From Hydrogenophaga sp. (GTDB lineage: Bacteria > Pseudomonadota > Gammaproteobacteria > Burkholderiales > Burkholderiaceae_C), in the NCBI RefSeq assembly GCF_011390835.1, contig NZ_JAABRQ010000001.1, forward strand, positions 248,001-312,000: 64,000 nucleotides of DNA. The letters are read 5' to 3'. Positions within the stretch are counted from its first letter, which is position 1; each line of letters opens with the position of its first letter. Positions 17,250 to 25,493 of the stretch are shown here, piece by piece. The translations under genes were made by a program, and so were the position numbers. The notes under the pieces were generated by a model, which did not search any database, was not told the DNA's origin, and saw nothing but the letters and a program-made list of their open reading frames with translations.

Positions 17250-18284
17250 CTAACGCGATGGCTCTTGCGTAGATGTCGGCACATTGCTGGAGATCTGTAG
17301 CCTGGGCAGCTCGACGGTGCCGGTGCGGACGTCGACGGAAACGGGGCCTGATTCCGCCCCAACCGCAGGCGTACCGGGTGCCCCCAGGGCGGTTTCGCTG
17401 TTGGCGGTTTCAGAGGCGTTTCGCGGTCGCATGCGCTCTTCGGCCTCGCGCGTGAGGACCACAATGCTGATTCGGCGGTTGGCGGGGTCTTGAGGTCGGT
17501 CGGGGAAGAGCAGCTGGCTCGACGAAAGGCCCTCCACGCGCAGCAGCTTGCCGTCTGGCAATCCCCCTGACACCAGGTCGCGTCTTGAGGCGTTGGCACG
17601 GTCTGCCGAAAGCTCCCAGTTGCTGTAGCCGCGGTAACCGCTGCCATAGGGTGTAGCATCGGTATGCCCGGCAAGCGAAATTCGGTTTTCCACATCGGCC
17701 AGCGCGCCACCGATGGCGCGTAGGATGTCCCGCATATAGGGTTTCACCAGCGCGCTGCCGGTGTCGAACATGGGCCGGTTCTGCTCATCCACGATCTGGA
17801 TGTGCAGACCGTCAGGTGTTCGCTCCAGCTTGATCTGCGTGGTGAACTCGGACAGGCTGGGATTGCTCTTGATTGCATCCTTGATCTTGTCCTGCATGGC
17901 GTCCAGCCGCATGCGGTCCTGGCGCGACAGCTCCGCTTTCACCATCTGCGCGCCCATGAGCTTGGCGGCGCGCTCGGCATCACCACCGTCAACCTGGCCG
18001 GCCGACTTGCTCAGATCGCGCCCGCCTCCGGGCAGGATGCTGTCGCTGTTGCCGGTGCCGTTCCCGCCCATGAGCGAGACCTTGACGGGGGCGGAGAAAT
18101 AGTCCGCAATCCCTTTGCGATCGCCTTCGGAGGTGGAGCCCAGTAGCCACATCAGCAGGAAGAACGCCATCATGGCCGTCACAAAGTCGGCGTAGGCAAT
18201 CTTCCAGGCGCCGCCATGAGCCGAATGCCCACCCTTCTTGACGCGCTTGATGATGATGGGTTGAAGATGCTTGCCGTCAGCCAT
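17250..18284 (-). CDS. motB: Flagellar stator protein MotB
   Basis: MotB pairs with MotA as the proton-conducting stator and anchors it to peptidoglycan. The 344-residue product has a single N-terminal membrane segment with the proton-binding Asp at residue 33 in AYADFVTAMMAFFLLMWLLG. The OmpA-like domain has LAGHTDATPYGSG and the ANASRRDLV segment. A Pro/Thr/Ser-rich tail follows. It lies downstream of motA but separated by 231 bp, an unusual gap for this pair. Confidence 0.97.
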   Translation of the reverse strand: MADGKHLQPIIIKRVKKGGHSAHGGAWKIAYADFVTAMMAFFLLMWLLGSTSEGDRKGIADYFSAPVKVSLMGGNGTGNSDSILPGGGRDLSKSAGQVDGGDAERAAKLMGAQMVKAELSRQDRMRLDAMQDKIKDAIKSNPSLSEFTTQIKLERTPDGLHIQIVDEQNRPMFDTGSALVKPYMRDILRAIGGALADVENRISLAGHTDATPYGSGYRGYSNWELSADRANASRRDLVSGGLPDGKLLRVEGLSSSQLLFPDRPQDPANRRISIVVLTREAEERMRPRNASETANSETALGAPGTPAVGAESGPVSVDVRTGTVELPRLQISSNVPTSTQEPSR

Positions 18285-18515
18285 GATCGCCCTCCCTCCG
18301 CGCCGCCTGCGGTGTCACCCGTCCCGGGAAGCGGCGCCATTCGGCCCGGCGAAGCTGATTTAGCTGCACCACTGGTGCGCAGGCGCTCTTGCCTTGCGTG
18401 CGAGATTTCACGCCACGGGCTGACCGTCGCGGCTTGGTGGGTAACTTGGCTGCAGGCCGGTGACCACCTTGCCCGCAATGGGCCAGCGACGCGAGCCAGC
18501 TTAGACATGGCATCG
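18285..18515. repeat. motA-motB spacer with GC-rich palindromic element
   Basis: The normally adjacent motA and motB are split by 231 bp containing CCGTCCCGGGAAGCGGCGCCATTCGGCCCGG-type inverted repeats near 18320-18360, including CGGCCCGGCGAAGC. That sequence also occurs in the cheD-cheB gap. I see no gene in it. It looks like a dispersed intergenic element inserted between the two genes. Confidence 0.4.
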
Positions 18516-19376
18516 TCATTTCTTGCCTTTCACGTGGCCTTCAAGCTCGACGAAGCTGGGGCGCACGGTCGACAGCAATACCTTGCGGCCGAATTCGATC
18601 GCGGTGGACGGGGCGTATCCCTGCATGGAGGCCAGCAGCGTGGTCTTGATGCACTGGTACTCCTTGCTGTTTTCTTCCACTTTTTGCTCCAGCAGGCCAG
18701 CCAGCGGCTCGGCAAACGCATAGGCCAGAAAAATACCCAGAAAGGTGCCCACCAGGGCAGAGCCAATCATGGCGCCCAGCACCGCCGGTGGCGAGCCGAC
18801 CGAGCCCATGGTCTTGATCACCCCCAGCACCGCCGCCACGATGCCGAAGGCCGGCAGGCCGCCGGCCACTCGCTGAAGCGCGGCGACCGGTGCGTGGGCT
18901 TCCTGGTGATGGGTTTCGATTTCGGCGTCCATCAGCGACTCGATCTCGTGCGCGTTCAGGTTGCCCGAGACCATCATGCGCAGGTAGTCGGTGATGAACT
19001 CGGTCACATGGTGATCGGCCGCGATGGTGGGGTATTTCTTGAACAAGGGGGACTGGCCGGGGTTCTCAACGTCCTGCTCGATCGCCATCAGGCCTTCCTT
19101 GCGCGCTTTCTGAAGGATGTCGAACTGCAGGGCCAGTAGCTCGAGGTACCGCGCCTTGGTGTACTTGCTGCCTTTGAAGCAGCTTCCCACACCCCCCAGC
19201 GTCGCCTTGATCACGGTCATCTGGTTGTTGACCAGAAAAGCTCCCAGGGTGGCGCCACCGATCATGCCCATCTCCCAGGGCAGCGCCTTGAGAATGGGCC
19301 CCATGTTGCCGCCGTGCGCAATGAACACGCCAAAGACGCATACCAAAGCGACGCCCCAACCGATGATGACAAACAT
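18516..19376 (-). CDS. motA: Flagellar stator protein MotA
   Basis: MotA is the four-helix membrane subunit of the proton-driven stator; its cytoplasmic loop contacts FliG. The ATG at 19376 (MFVIIGWGVALVCVFG) has AAGGG upstream and gives 286 residues; a 10-codon extension to 19406 lacks support. Membrane segments lie at the N-terminus and at GGLPAFGIVAAVLGVIKTMG and FLGIFLAYAFAEPLAGL. A candidate sigma-28 promoter sits 64 bp upstream and a terminator separates it from flhC, so motA probably starts a late transcript. Confidence 0.96.
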   Translation of the reverse strand: MFVIIGWGVALVCVFGVFIAHGGNMGPILKALPWEMGMIGGATLGAFLVNNQMTVIKATLGGVGSCFKGSKYTKARYLELLALQFDILQKARKEGLMAIEQDVENPGQSPLFKKYPTIAADHHVTEFITDYLRMMVSGNLNAHEIESLMDAEIETHHQEAHAPVAALQRVAGGLPAFGIVAAVLGVIKTMGSVGSPPAVLGAMIGSALVGTFLGIFLAYAFAEPLAGLLEQKVEENSKEYQCIKTTLLASMQGYAPSTAIEFGRKVLLSTVRPSFVELEGHVKGKK

Positions 19377-19439
19377 ACTGGCAACCCTTAAGCACTGATG
19401 GGCCACGCCATGCCGGCGCGGCTTTTGATCTGATGTTTT

Positions 19440-19466
19440 CTATCGGTCAACTCTAGGTGCGATTGA
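19440..19466 (-). promoter_or_regulatory. Candidate sigma-28 promoter for motA-motB-cheY-cheZ
   Basis: On the minus strand: a -35-like TCAATCGC, an 11-nt spacer and ACCGATAG as -10. The CCGATA core and spacing fit the FliA consensus. It lies just after the flhC terminator and before motA, as expected for a class 3 stator promoter. Confidence 0.45.
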
Positions 19467-19481
19467 AGGCACCCATGAACG

Positions 19482-19511
19482 CGAAAAGAGCCCGCATCGG
19501 GGCTCTTTTCG
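19482..19511 (-). terminator. Terminator after flhC
   Basis: A 12-bp perfect stem, CGAAAAGAGCCC pairing with GGGCTCTTTTCG around a 6-nt loop, lies 18 bp past the flhC stop. The T-rich side of the stem gives a U-rich 3' end on the minus strand. It should separate flhDC from motA. Confidence 0.75.
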
Positions 19512-19529
19512 TGGGTTGCGGAACGGTGT

Positions 19530-20066
19530 TCAGTGCAGCCGCAGTCCACCGCCGCTGCCCTTGCCGGCTCGTGCCGGTGGCGCGCACAGGCCGCAGGTGA
19601 AGTGGCGCGCGTTCTCGTAGGGTTCGGTCACGAAGTGGCCGCCGCAGCATGAGCATTTGGTCAGGGTCAGCATGCCGTTGTCGACAAACTTTACCAGGCG
19701 CCAGGCGCGGGTCACGGAGAGCAGAGGCTCGATCTGGCTGGCGGACATCTGGTCGTTGTAGAGGCGAAATGCCTTGATCACCGTATCGATCTCTTCCAGC
19801 TCGCTGGTCTTCGAGAGGTACTCGTGGATGTTCAGAAACAGCGAGGCGTGGATATTGGGCTGCCAGGTCAGGAACCAGTCGGTGGAGAACGGCAGTTGGC
19901 CCTTCGACGGCGACTTGCCAGCCACTTCCTTGTACAGACGCAGCAAGCGCTCATAAGACAAGCTGGTCTCGTACTCCAGCACCTGAAGGCGAGCGCCCAG
20001 GTTGATCAGGGAGATGGCGCGCTCGATGTCGCGCGACTCGTTCAGGATGCTTTTTGCGGTGGCCAT
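19530..20066 (-). CDS. flhC: Flagellar master regulator subunit FlhC
   Basis: FlhC joins FlhD in the FlhD4C2 activator of early flagellar promoters and supplies most DNA contacts. The 178-residue product starts MATAKSILNESRDIERA and has FSTDWFLTWQPNIHASLF-type family sequence. A C-terminal zinc cluster is visible: KCSCCGGHF and FTCGLC. It is 93 bp downstream of flhD. Confidence 0.97.
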   Translation of the reverse strand: MATAKSILNESRDIERAISLINLGARLQVLEYETSLSYERLLRLYKEVAGKSPSKGQLPFSTDWFLTWQPNIHASLFLNIHEYLSKTSELEEIDTVIKAFRLYNDQMSASQIEPLLSVTRAWRLVKFVDNGMLTLTKCSCCGGHFVTEPYENARHFTCGLCAPPARAGKGSGGGLRLH

Positions 20067-20159
20067 GGTCTGAATCCGGTGAAGGTGGTGGGCGTGATGC
20101 GGTCCGGGCAGCGCCCTGGAATCGGGAACTTTCCGGGCCGCTCACGGCGGCAGGCTGGA

Positions 20160-20498
20160 TCAGTGGGTGGTGGTCATCGACTCGGCAAACTTGCCGGCCA
20201 TCAGGATGCTGGCATGCAGCTGCGTGGTGGTCGAGTTGTCGACCTTCTTCACGTTGTGGCTGGTGAGCAGGCTCCAGACCAGGTCATCGTCTACCCGGAA
20301 ACGGCAGAGCAGCATGTTGCTCGAAGCGATCTTGAGCAACTGGGCCGTGGACAGCATGCCCAGCAGATCAGCAGCCTCTTCTGAAAGACCCAGGCGGAAC
20401 AGGGCTTCTGCGCGGTCCTTGCGAATCAGGTTCTGAGCCAGCATGAGGTAGGTCAGGTTGGCTTCGCGGATTTCAGCCAAGAGTTGTTCGTTGTCCAT
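20160..20498 (-). CDS. flhD: Flagellar master regulator subunit FlhD
   Basis: FlhD is the class I regulator that together with FlhC activates sigma-70-dependent flagellar operons. The 112-residue helical protein has the family sequence EIREANLTYLMLAQNLIRKD and a conserved ML...RFRVDDDLVW region. The length is normal. It is preceded by a long regulatory region and followed by flhC. Confidence 0.96.
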   Translation of the reverse strand: MDNEQLLAEIREANLTYLMLAQNLIRKDRAEALFRLGLSEEAADLLGMLSTAQLLKIASSNMLLCRFRVDDDLVWSLLTSHNVKKVDNSTTTQLHASILMAGKFAESMTTTH

Positions 20499-21017
20499 GG
20501 TGTGCTCCTTCAGTTGAGGTCGGCGCGGTGAGCGGTGTGCTTACGTTTGCTGACCTGTTGTGAGCAATTGTGTCGAGGCCAGCAGAAACTTGAATCGGCG
20601 AATGCCTGTTTGAGTTGTCATCCCCAGCCGCCGGCCGTGTCAGGCTTTCGCCTACAACCAAGGTTCACATTTCCGAGCCACCCGTGTGGGGCAGGAAAGA
20701 GCCTTGCACAGTGCCTCTTCAGGGCAGCGGGTGCAGACCGATAAGTGTTGGCGACAGCGCCACGCAAACACCAGCGCCCTGTGTAGCAGAACGTCGGGAT
20801 GCAGAGTCACTGTTGAAACATTTTTCAAATGGATGCCCGGAGGTCTCATGGTCAAGTTGCCATGCCAACGAGGCAACAAGTCCCACGCGGCGACGCACGA
20901 AGGCATTCAGAGAAACAGTGAGCGCACCGAAGCACGCACAAGTGCAAGCATCTGCAGAAGCTGAAAAATGCACTTGACAAAGCTGGCTTATTTCTTCATC
21001 GAGTTACAAGAAGCCGC
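20499..21017. promoter_or_regulatory. Long regulatory region between flhD and fliC
   Basis: About 730 bp separate the divergent flhD and fliC genes. The flhD-proximal part has no convincing gene; frames such as 20615-20977 lack family-like sequence. A palindrome TTGAAA-CATT-TTTCAA at 20813-20828 and a TTGACA at about 20974 are candidate regulatory elements. Long leaders are usual for flhDC, where many regulators act, but no specific binding site can be named. Confidence 0.45.
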
Positions 21018-21044
21018 TAAAGAATGAGGCCGGTCCACCGAAAT
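21018..21044 (+). promoter_or_regulatory. Candidate sigma-28 promoter for fliC
   Basis: TAAAGAAT (21018-21025), an 11-nt spacer, and ACCGAAAT (21037-21044) match TAAAGTTT-N11-GCCGATAA in both boxes. It would give a leader of about 180 nt before the fliC ATG. Flagellin genes are the classic sigma-28 targets. Confidence 0.6.
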
Positions 21045-21230
21045 TAGTCTCAACGAACTTCTAAAAAGGTTCGTCGTCCGGCAAGCAGACAGCGGCGAGA
21101 TGGCAGGTGGTCCACAGGGACCGAGCCGTCTGGCAGCCAGAAGCTCCGGTCATGGCGGCCAGCCCCCTGGCTGGCGTTGAGATTGGCAGCAATGCCGGAT
21201 TACTTTTTGTCCATTTTTTAGGAGTTAGTT

Positions 21231-22418
21231 ATGACAACCATCAACACCAACATCCAGTCGATGAATGCGCAGCGCAACCTCTCTGCTTCGCAAAGCTCGC
21301 TGTCCACCTCCATGCAGCGCCTGTCCTCCGGCCTGCGCGTCAACAGCGCCAAGGACGACGCCGCCGGCCTCGCCATTTCCGAGCGCATGAATGCCCAGGT
21401 CAAGGGCCTGAACGTGGCGGCCCGCAATGCCAACGATGGCATCTCGCTGGCGCAGACCGCTGAAGGCTCGCTGGGCAAAGTGGGCGACATGCTGCAGCGC
21501 ATGCGCGAACTGGCTGTTCAGTCGGCCAACGCAACCAACAGCGATTCGGACCGCACGGCTCTGCAAGCTGAAGTTGGCCAGCTCAAGAGCGAGATCCAGC
21601 GCGTGGCCGACACCACCAGCTTCAACGGCAAGAAACTGCTCAACGGCAGCTTCACCAACCAGTCGTTCCAGGTCGGCGCCAACGCTGGCGAGCGAATCGA
21701 TGTTGCATCGATTGCCAACGCTCAGTTGACCCAATTGGGCGACGTGGCGCAAGGTACCGCAAGCACCGCTGGCGCGGCCGCTGCGGCTACCGGCTTTGCA
21801 TCAGCCACCGCCGCCGATGCCATCACGATCACGGGCCGGGGTGGCGTGGCCGTGAACATCGGGATCATTCCCGCTGCCTCCAGCGCTGAGAACCGGGTCA
21901 GTCAAGTGGTGTCCGCCATCAATGCCAAATCCGCCGAGACTGGTGTAAGCGCCAGCTACAGCAGCACCACCGACGCCATTACCTACACCTCTACGGCAGA
22001 GGGCACCACCTGGGACGGCAGCTTCTCGATCGGCGGTACCGACGATGGAAGCACCACCGGCGTAGTTGCCACCACGGCAACGGCCTCGACCTCGACCACC
22101 ACGGGTGCACTGGACACGTTGGATATTTCGACGGCTGGTGGCGCCACAGCAGCAATGTCCCAGATCGACAGCGCGCTGGACACCATCAACAGCTCGCGCG
22201 CCACGCTCGGTGCCTTGCAGAGCCGCTTTGAAAGCGCTGTGGCCAACATCCAGATCCAGAGTGAGAACATCTCCGCCGCCCGTGGCCGAATCGTGGACGC
22301 CGACTTCGCCAAGGAAACCGCCAACCTGTCGCGCGCCCAGATCCTGCAACAGGCCGGTACCGCCATGGTGGCCCAGGCCAACCAGCTGCCCCAGGGCGTG
22401 CTGAGCCTGCTGCGTTAA
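21231..22418 (+). CDS. fliC: Flagellin FliC
   Basis: FliC is the filament subunit, exported with the FliS chaperone encoded downstream. The 395-residue product starts [20 protein letters not shown] with a strong AGGAG ribosome-binding site. The conserved D0/D1 domains are at both ends ([22 protein letters not shown] near residue 40; [20 protein letters not shown] at the C-terminus). The middle (about residues 180-300) is Ala/Thr/Ser-rich and hypervariable, with a flagellin-IN motif ([14 protein letters not shown]). Only one flagellin gene is in the window. Confidence 0.98.
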   Translation: MTTINTNIQSMNAQRNLSASQSSLSTSMQRLSSGLRVNSAKDDAAGLAISERMNAQVKGLNVAARNANDGISLAQTAEGSLGKVGDMLQRMRELAVQSANATNSDSDRTALQAEVGQLKSEIQRVADTTSFNGKKLLNGSFTNQSFQVGANAGERIDVASIANAQLTQLGDVAQGTASTAGAAAAATGFASATAADAITITGRGGVAVNIGIIPAASSAENRVSQVVSAINAKSAETGVSASYSSTTDAITYTSTAEGTTWDGSFSIGGTDDGSTTGVVATTATASTSTTTGALDTLDISTAGGATAAMSQIDSALDTINSSRATLGALQSRFESAVANIQIQSENISAARGRIVDADFAKETANLSRAQILQQAGTAMVAQANQLPQGVLSLLR

Positions 22419-22478
22419 TCCACGCAGCGTCGCTCAACCGCAAGCGCCTCGCCCACCCGGGTGAGGCCGCTCCAGGCG

Positions 22479-22507
22479 GCGGCGGTGGCACACAGCCACC
22501 CCGCCGC
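22479..22507 (+). terminator. Strong hairpin between fliC and fliD
   Basis: GCGGC-GGTGGC pairs with GCCACC-GCCGC (2-nt bulge) around a short loop. A second hairpin, GCCTCGCCC with GGGTGAGGC, lies just before it at about 22446-22467. Neither has a clear U-tract, so they may protect the abundant fliC mRNA 3' end or cause partial termination. Confidence 0.4.
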
Positions 22508-22581
22508 TTCGGGCTTTGCGAGATGCACAGACCACATGCCTCTTGCGTGTGGTGCGTCCATCTCGGGAAGGAAAACCGCCC

Positions 22582-23967
22582 ATGTCCACCATCTCGTCCC
22601 CCGGCCTGGCCAGCGGCATCGACATCAAGAGCATCGTCTCCCAGCTGGTCGCTCTGGACCGCGCGCCGCTGCAGCCGCTGCAGAGAACCGCCAGCTCGCT
22701 GCAGAGTCAGCTCTCGGTCTACGGGAGCCTCAAGTCCATGGTGTCCACCCTAGGTGATGCCGCTGCCAAGCTCTCCACCGACAGCGGCTGGAGCGGCGTA
22801 AAGGCCTCTTCTTCCAACGCCACCGCAGTCAGCGCCACCGCAGCGGCCGGCGCCAGCGCCACCAGCCTATCGATCGAAGTCCAGCAACTGGCCAAGGCGC
22901 AGTCAGCGGCATCGCCAATGCCCCCATTTGCACTTGGTGCCGCGCTCGGTGGCGGAACGCTGACCTTCCAAGTGGGCACCGGCGACCCGGTGGAGGTGGT
23001 GATTGCCGACGGCGATGACAGCCTGAGCGCCATTGCCCGCCAGATCAACGAGGCCAAGGCCGGCGTCTCAGCCACCGTCTTGCGCGATGCCAGCGGCGAG
23101 CGGCTGCTGATGCGCGCCACCAACACAGGCGAGTCCAACACCTTCACCATCGGGGTGACGGGCGGCAGCCCGGGCGGACTGGAGCGCCTGGCCTTTGGTG
23201 CAGGCGCCACGGGCGGCATGGTGGAAACTCAGGCGGGTGCAAACGCGCTCGCCACCGTCAACAACGTGGCAATCTCCTCGGCCAGCAACACGCTGGACGA
23301 CACCATCCCCGGTCTCAAGCTCACCTTGGCGCAGGTGACAACCGCACCGGTGGAAGTCGAAGTGCGCGCTGACCAGGATGCGATGAAGAAGAACGTGCAG
23401 GCCTTTGTGGACGCCTACAACGCGCTCAACAACATGCTGACCGAGACCACCAAATACAACCCCGACACCAAGGTTGCGGGCTCGCTTCAGGGAGACAGCA
23501 CCGCCCGGGGACTGCAGAATGCGCTGCGCGGCATGATGCGCTCGGTAACCGCCAGCAGTCCGTTTTCGCGCCTGATCGATGTGGGCATCGAGGCCCAGCA
23601 AGGCGGCAAGCTGGAGATCAAGGCCGACAAGCTCGATGCTGCCCTCGGCAACCTGGACGGGCTGCGCGCCCTCTTCACCTCTACCAGCACCGACCCGACC
23701 GCCCAAGGCTTCGGCTTGAAGATCAAGGCCTTTGCCGACGGCCTGGTGAGCGCCACGGGCACTCTGAGCACCAAGACCGAGTCGCTGCAGGGCGCCATCA
23801 AGCGCAACACCACCGAACAGGAAAAGGTGAACGACCGCGCCGCGCGAGCCGAAACGCGCTACCTCGCCCAGTACAACGCGATGGACGCCGCCGTGGGCCG
23901 CCTGAGCGGGCTCAATGCGTTCGTGAGTCAGCAGATCACGCTGTGGAATCAGACCAAGAGCAATTGA
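22582..23967 (+). CDS. fliD: Filament cap protein FliD
   Basis: FliD caps the growing filament and folds incoming flagellin. The start at 22582 (MSTISSPGLASGIDIKSIV) has GGAAGG upstream; a longer frame to 22516 has non-family sequence. The 461-residue product has the FliD N-terminal domain (GIDIKSIVSQLVALDRAPL) and the C-terminal coiled coil ending YNAMDAAVGRLSGLNAFVSQQI. It follows fliC and precedes a strong terminator. Confidence 0.96.
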   Translation: MSTISSPGLASGIDIKSIVSQLVALDRAPLQPLQRTASSLQSQLSVYGSLKSMVSTLGDAAAKLSTDSGWSGVKASSSNATAVSATAAAGASATSLSIEVQQLAKAQSAASPMPPFALGAALGGGTLTFQVGTGDPVEVVIADGDDSLSAIARQINEAKAGVSATVLRDASGERLLMRATNTGESNTFTIGVTGGSPGGLERLAFGAGATGGMVETQAGANALATVNNVAISSASNTLDDTIPGLKLTLAQVTTAPVEVEVRADQDAMKKNVQAFVDAYNALNNMLTETTKYNPDTKVAGSLQGDSTARGLQNALRGMMRSVTASSPFSRLIDVGIEAQQGGKLEIKADKLDAALGNLDGLRALFTSTSTDPTAQGFGLKIKAFADGLVSATGTLSTKTESLQGAIKRNTTEQEKVNDRAARAETRYLAQYNAMDAAVGRLSGLNAFVSQQITLWNQTKSN

Positions 23968-23986
23968 AGGTAGATCAAGCCAGAGG

Positions 23987-24024
23987 TCCGGTCGATCGCA
24001 GTCCTCTGCGCGACCGGATTTTTT
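23987..24024 (+). terminator. Rho-independent terminator after fliD
   Basis: TCCGGTCG pairs with CGACCGGA, and an inner CGCAG/CTGCG stem caps a TCCT loop. A TTTTTT run follows at 24019-24024. This is a textbook terminator about 20 bp after the fliD stop. Confidence 0.85.
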
Positions 24025-24094
24025 CCGCTTGTCTGAGCCAGTGGCAACCGGAGAAAAAGATGAGCGATTCACCTCTGTTTGATGAGCTGATGGC

Positions 24095-24121
24095 TACAGT
24101 ACCGACGCTCGGTGCCGATAC
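24095..24121 (+). promoter_or_regulatory. Candidate sigma-28 promoter for fliS-fliT
   Basis: TACAGTAC, an 11-nt spacer and GCCGATAC (7 of 8 matching the -10 consensus) lie 32 bp upstream of the fliS ATG. This is the best sigma-28 match in the window. It follows the fliD terminator, so fliST probably forms its own late transcript. Confidence 0.65.
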
Positions 24122-24152
24122 AAAAAGCTATCAGACCTTAGGAAATCACGCC

Positions 24153-24587
24153 ATGTTTACCTCTGTCAACCACCGCGCCGCCGCTGCCTACAAGCGAGTT
24201 GCCGCCGATACCGGCGTGCAGACCGCCAACCCTCACCAGTTGGTGAGCATGCTGTTCGATGCGCTGATCCAGTCGCTCAACCAGGCCAGGGGCGCGATGG
24301 GCGCAGGTCACATCGAAGCCAAGGGAGGCGCCATCGGCAAGTCGGTGCGCATCCTCGAAGAAGGTTTGAAGGCGGGCTTGAACATGAGCCAAGGTGGCGA
24401 ACTGGCGCAAAACCTGCGAGGCGTGTACGACTACTGCATCGTGCGTCTGACCCAGGCCAACCTGCGCAACGATGCCGAAGCGCTGGCCGAGGTGATCAGC
24501 CTGATCGAGCCGGTGGCCGATTCGTGGAAAGGCATCAAGGGGAATGATGCCGCTGCTTCGCCTGCCACCGCAGGCGCCGGAGCCTGA
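24153..24587 (+). CDS. fliS: Flagellin export chaperone FliS
   Basis: FliS binds the C-terminal helices of flagellin and prevents premature polymerisation. The ATG at 24153 (MFTSVNHRAAAAYKRV) gives 144 residues and the family N-terminus. The motif ANPHQLVSMLFDALIQSLNQARGAM is diagnostic. An in-frame upstream ATG at 24060 with GGAG would add 31 residues, but it lies before the proposed promoter. It is followed 2 bp later by fliT. Confidence 0.94.
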   Translation: MFTSVNHRAAAAYKRVAADTGVQTANPHQLVSMLFDALIQSLNQARGAMGAGHIEAKGGAIGKSVRILEEGLKAGLNMSQGGELAQNLRGVYDYCIVRLTQANLRNDAEALAEVISLIEPVADSWKGIKGNDAAASPATAGAGA

Positions 24588-24589
24588 TC

Positions 24590-24892
24590 ATGGAGAACAC
24601 TTTGCTGGACTACTACAAGGCCATCGAGAGCGCGAGCCAGAAGATGCTGGAGGCCGCGCTGACCGAAAACTGGGATCAGGTGGTGCGTATGGAAAGCACC
24701 TGCGCCGTGCTCATCGAGCAGCTGCGCAGCAAGGCACGCAGCCGAAAGCTGACGGCCGACGAGCGGGTGGAGAAGGTGCGCATCATGCAGCGGATCTTGC
24801 GCACCGACGCTGAGATCCGCGTACTGGCCGAACCCTGGCTGAACGACATCGACGTGCTGCTGCGCAACAGCTCACCCGCGTCGATGCACTAA
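24590..24892 (+). CDS. fliT: FliT-like flagellar chaperone
   Basis: FliT is the chaperone of FliD and, in enterics, a brake on FlhDC. The 100-residue helical product begins MENTLLDYYKAIESASQKM and follows fliS by 2 bp, the usual fliST order. Sequence conservation in this family is low, so the assignment relies on size, helical content and position. Confidence 0.85.
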   Translation: MENTLLDYYKAIESASQKMLEAALTENWDQVVRMESTCAVLIEQLRSKARSRKLTADERVEKVRIMQRILRTDAEIRVLAEPWLNDIDVLLRNSSPASMH

Positions 24893-24993
24893 ATGATCCA
24901 CACACGGCGATCCCGAACGAGAACAGGGTCGGAGTGCGGGGCTGTTCCCGGGGCGGCACGGAACTGGCTCTGCCAGGCCGCCAGCGCGGGGGA

Positions 24994-25308
24994 TCACACG
25001 GACATGTTCATGATGTCGGTGTAGGCCTGAACCATGCGGTTGCGCACATGCAGGGTGGCCTGAAAACCGATCTGGGCTTTCTGCATGGCGAGCATGGTTT
25101 CTTCCAGGCTCACATTGGGATTGCCGAGCTGCACCTGGGTTTGCAGGCGAGAGGCCTCATTCTGAGACTCGCTCACCGATTTCAAGGCGGTCTTGAAGTT
25201 GCCCGCAAAGCCGCCAGCGACGCCTTCGGCAGCACCGGGACGCTTGCTGGCGGTCGCGCCCAGGCCGCTGAGCGCCTGGCTGTTCAGGGGAGAAATTCGC
25301 AGATCCAT
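24994..25308 (-). CDS. fliE: MS-ring/rod junction protein FliE
   Basis: FliE joins the MS-ring to the proximal rod and is the first substrate of the export apparatus. The 104-residue product starts MDLRISPLNSQALSG and has VSLEETMLAMQKAQIGFQATLHVRNRMVQAYTDIM-type sequence, matching the family C-terminus. It is divergent from fliF, with 185 bp of shared promoter region. Confidence 0.95.
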   Translation of the reverse strand: MDLRISPLNSQALSGLGATASKRPGAAEGVAGGFAGNFKTALKSVSESQNEASRLQTQVQLGNPNVSLEETMLAMQKAQIGFQATLHVRNRMVQAYTDIMNMSV

Positions 25309-25370
25309 GGCCGAGACCTTCCTCGAAAGGGAATGAGGTCTCCATGCTAGGCATCTGGCGCACCTGGCAC

Positions 25371-25440
25371 GGCGGGATTAAGCGGCCAAAGCATGGCCTT
25401 TTCTGCCTTATGCGGGCAAGGTCAGGCCCGAATAATCGCT
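25371..25440. promoter_or_regulatory. fliE-fliF divergent control region
   Basis: The shared spacer has several AT-containing islands in GC-rich DNA: CGCTTAATCCCGCC on the minus strand (25371-25384), CCTTATGCGGGC (about 25406) and CCGAATAATCGC (about 25428). These weakly resemble FlhD4C2 half-sites and the 4865 and 16068 motifs. Both divergent operons are expected FlhDC targets; binding is inference. Confidence 0.25.
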
Positions 25441-25493
25441 CTGAACCGGGCAATTTTTGTCCGCCAGCAACCGCTCCACCTGCACGCTGACCC

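Noticed and set aside
20615-20977. 120-codon frame in the flhD-fliC spacer
   Set aside because: No family-like sequence or convincing ribosome-binding site; other frames in the same stretch are equally open.
24060-24152. Upstream in-frame ATG of fliS with a GGAG ribosome-binding site
   Set aside because: It would precede the strong sigma-28 promoter at 24095-24121, and family members start at the MFT position at 24153.
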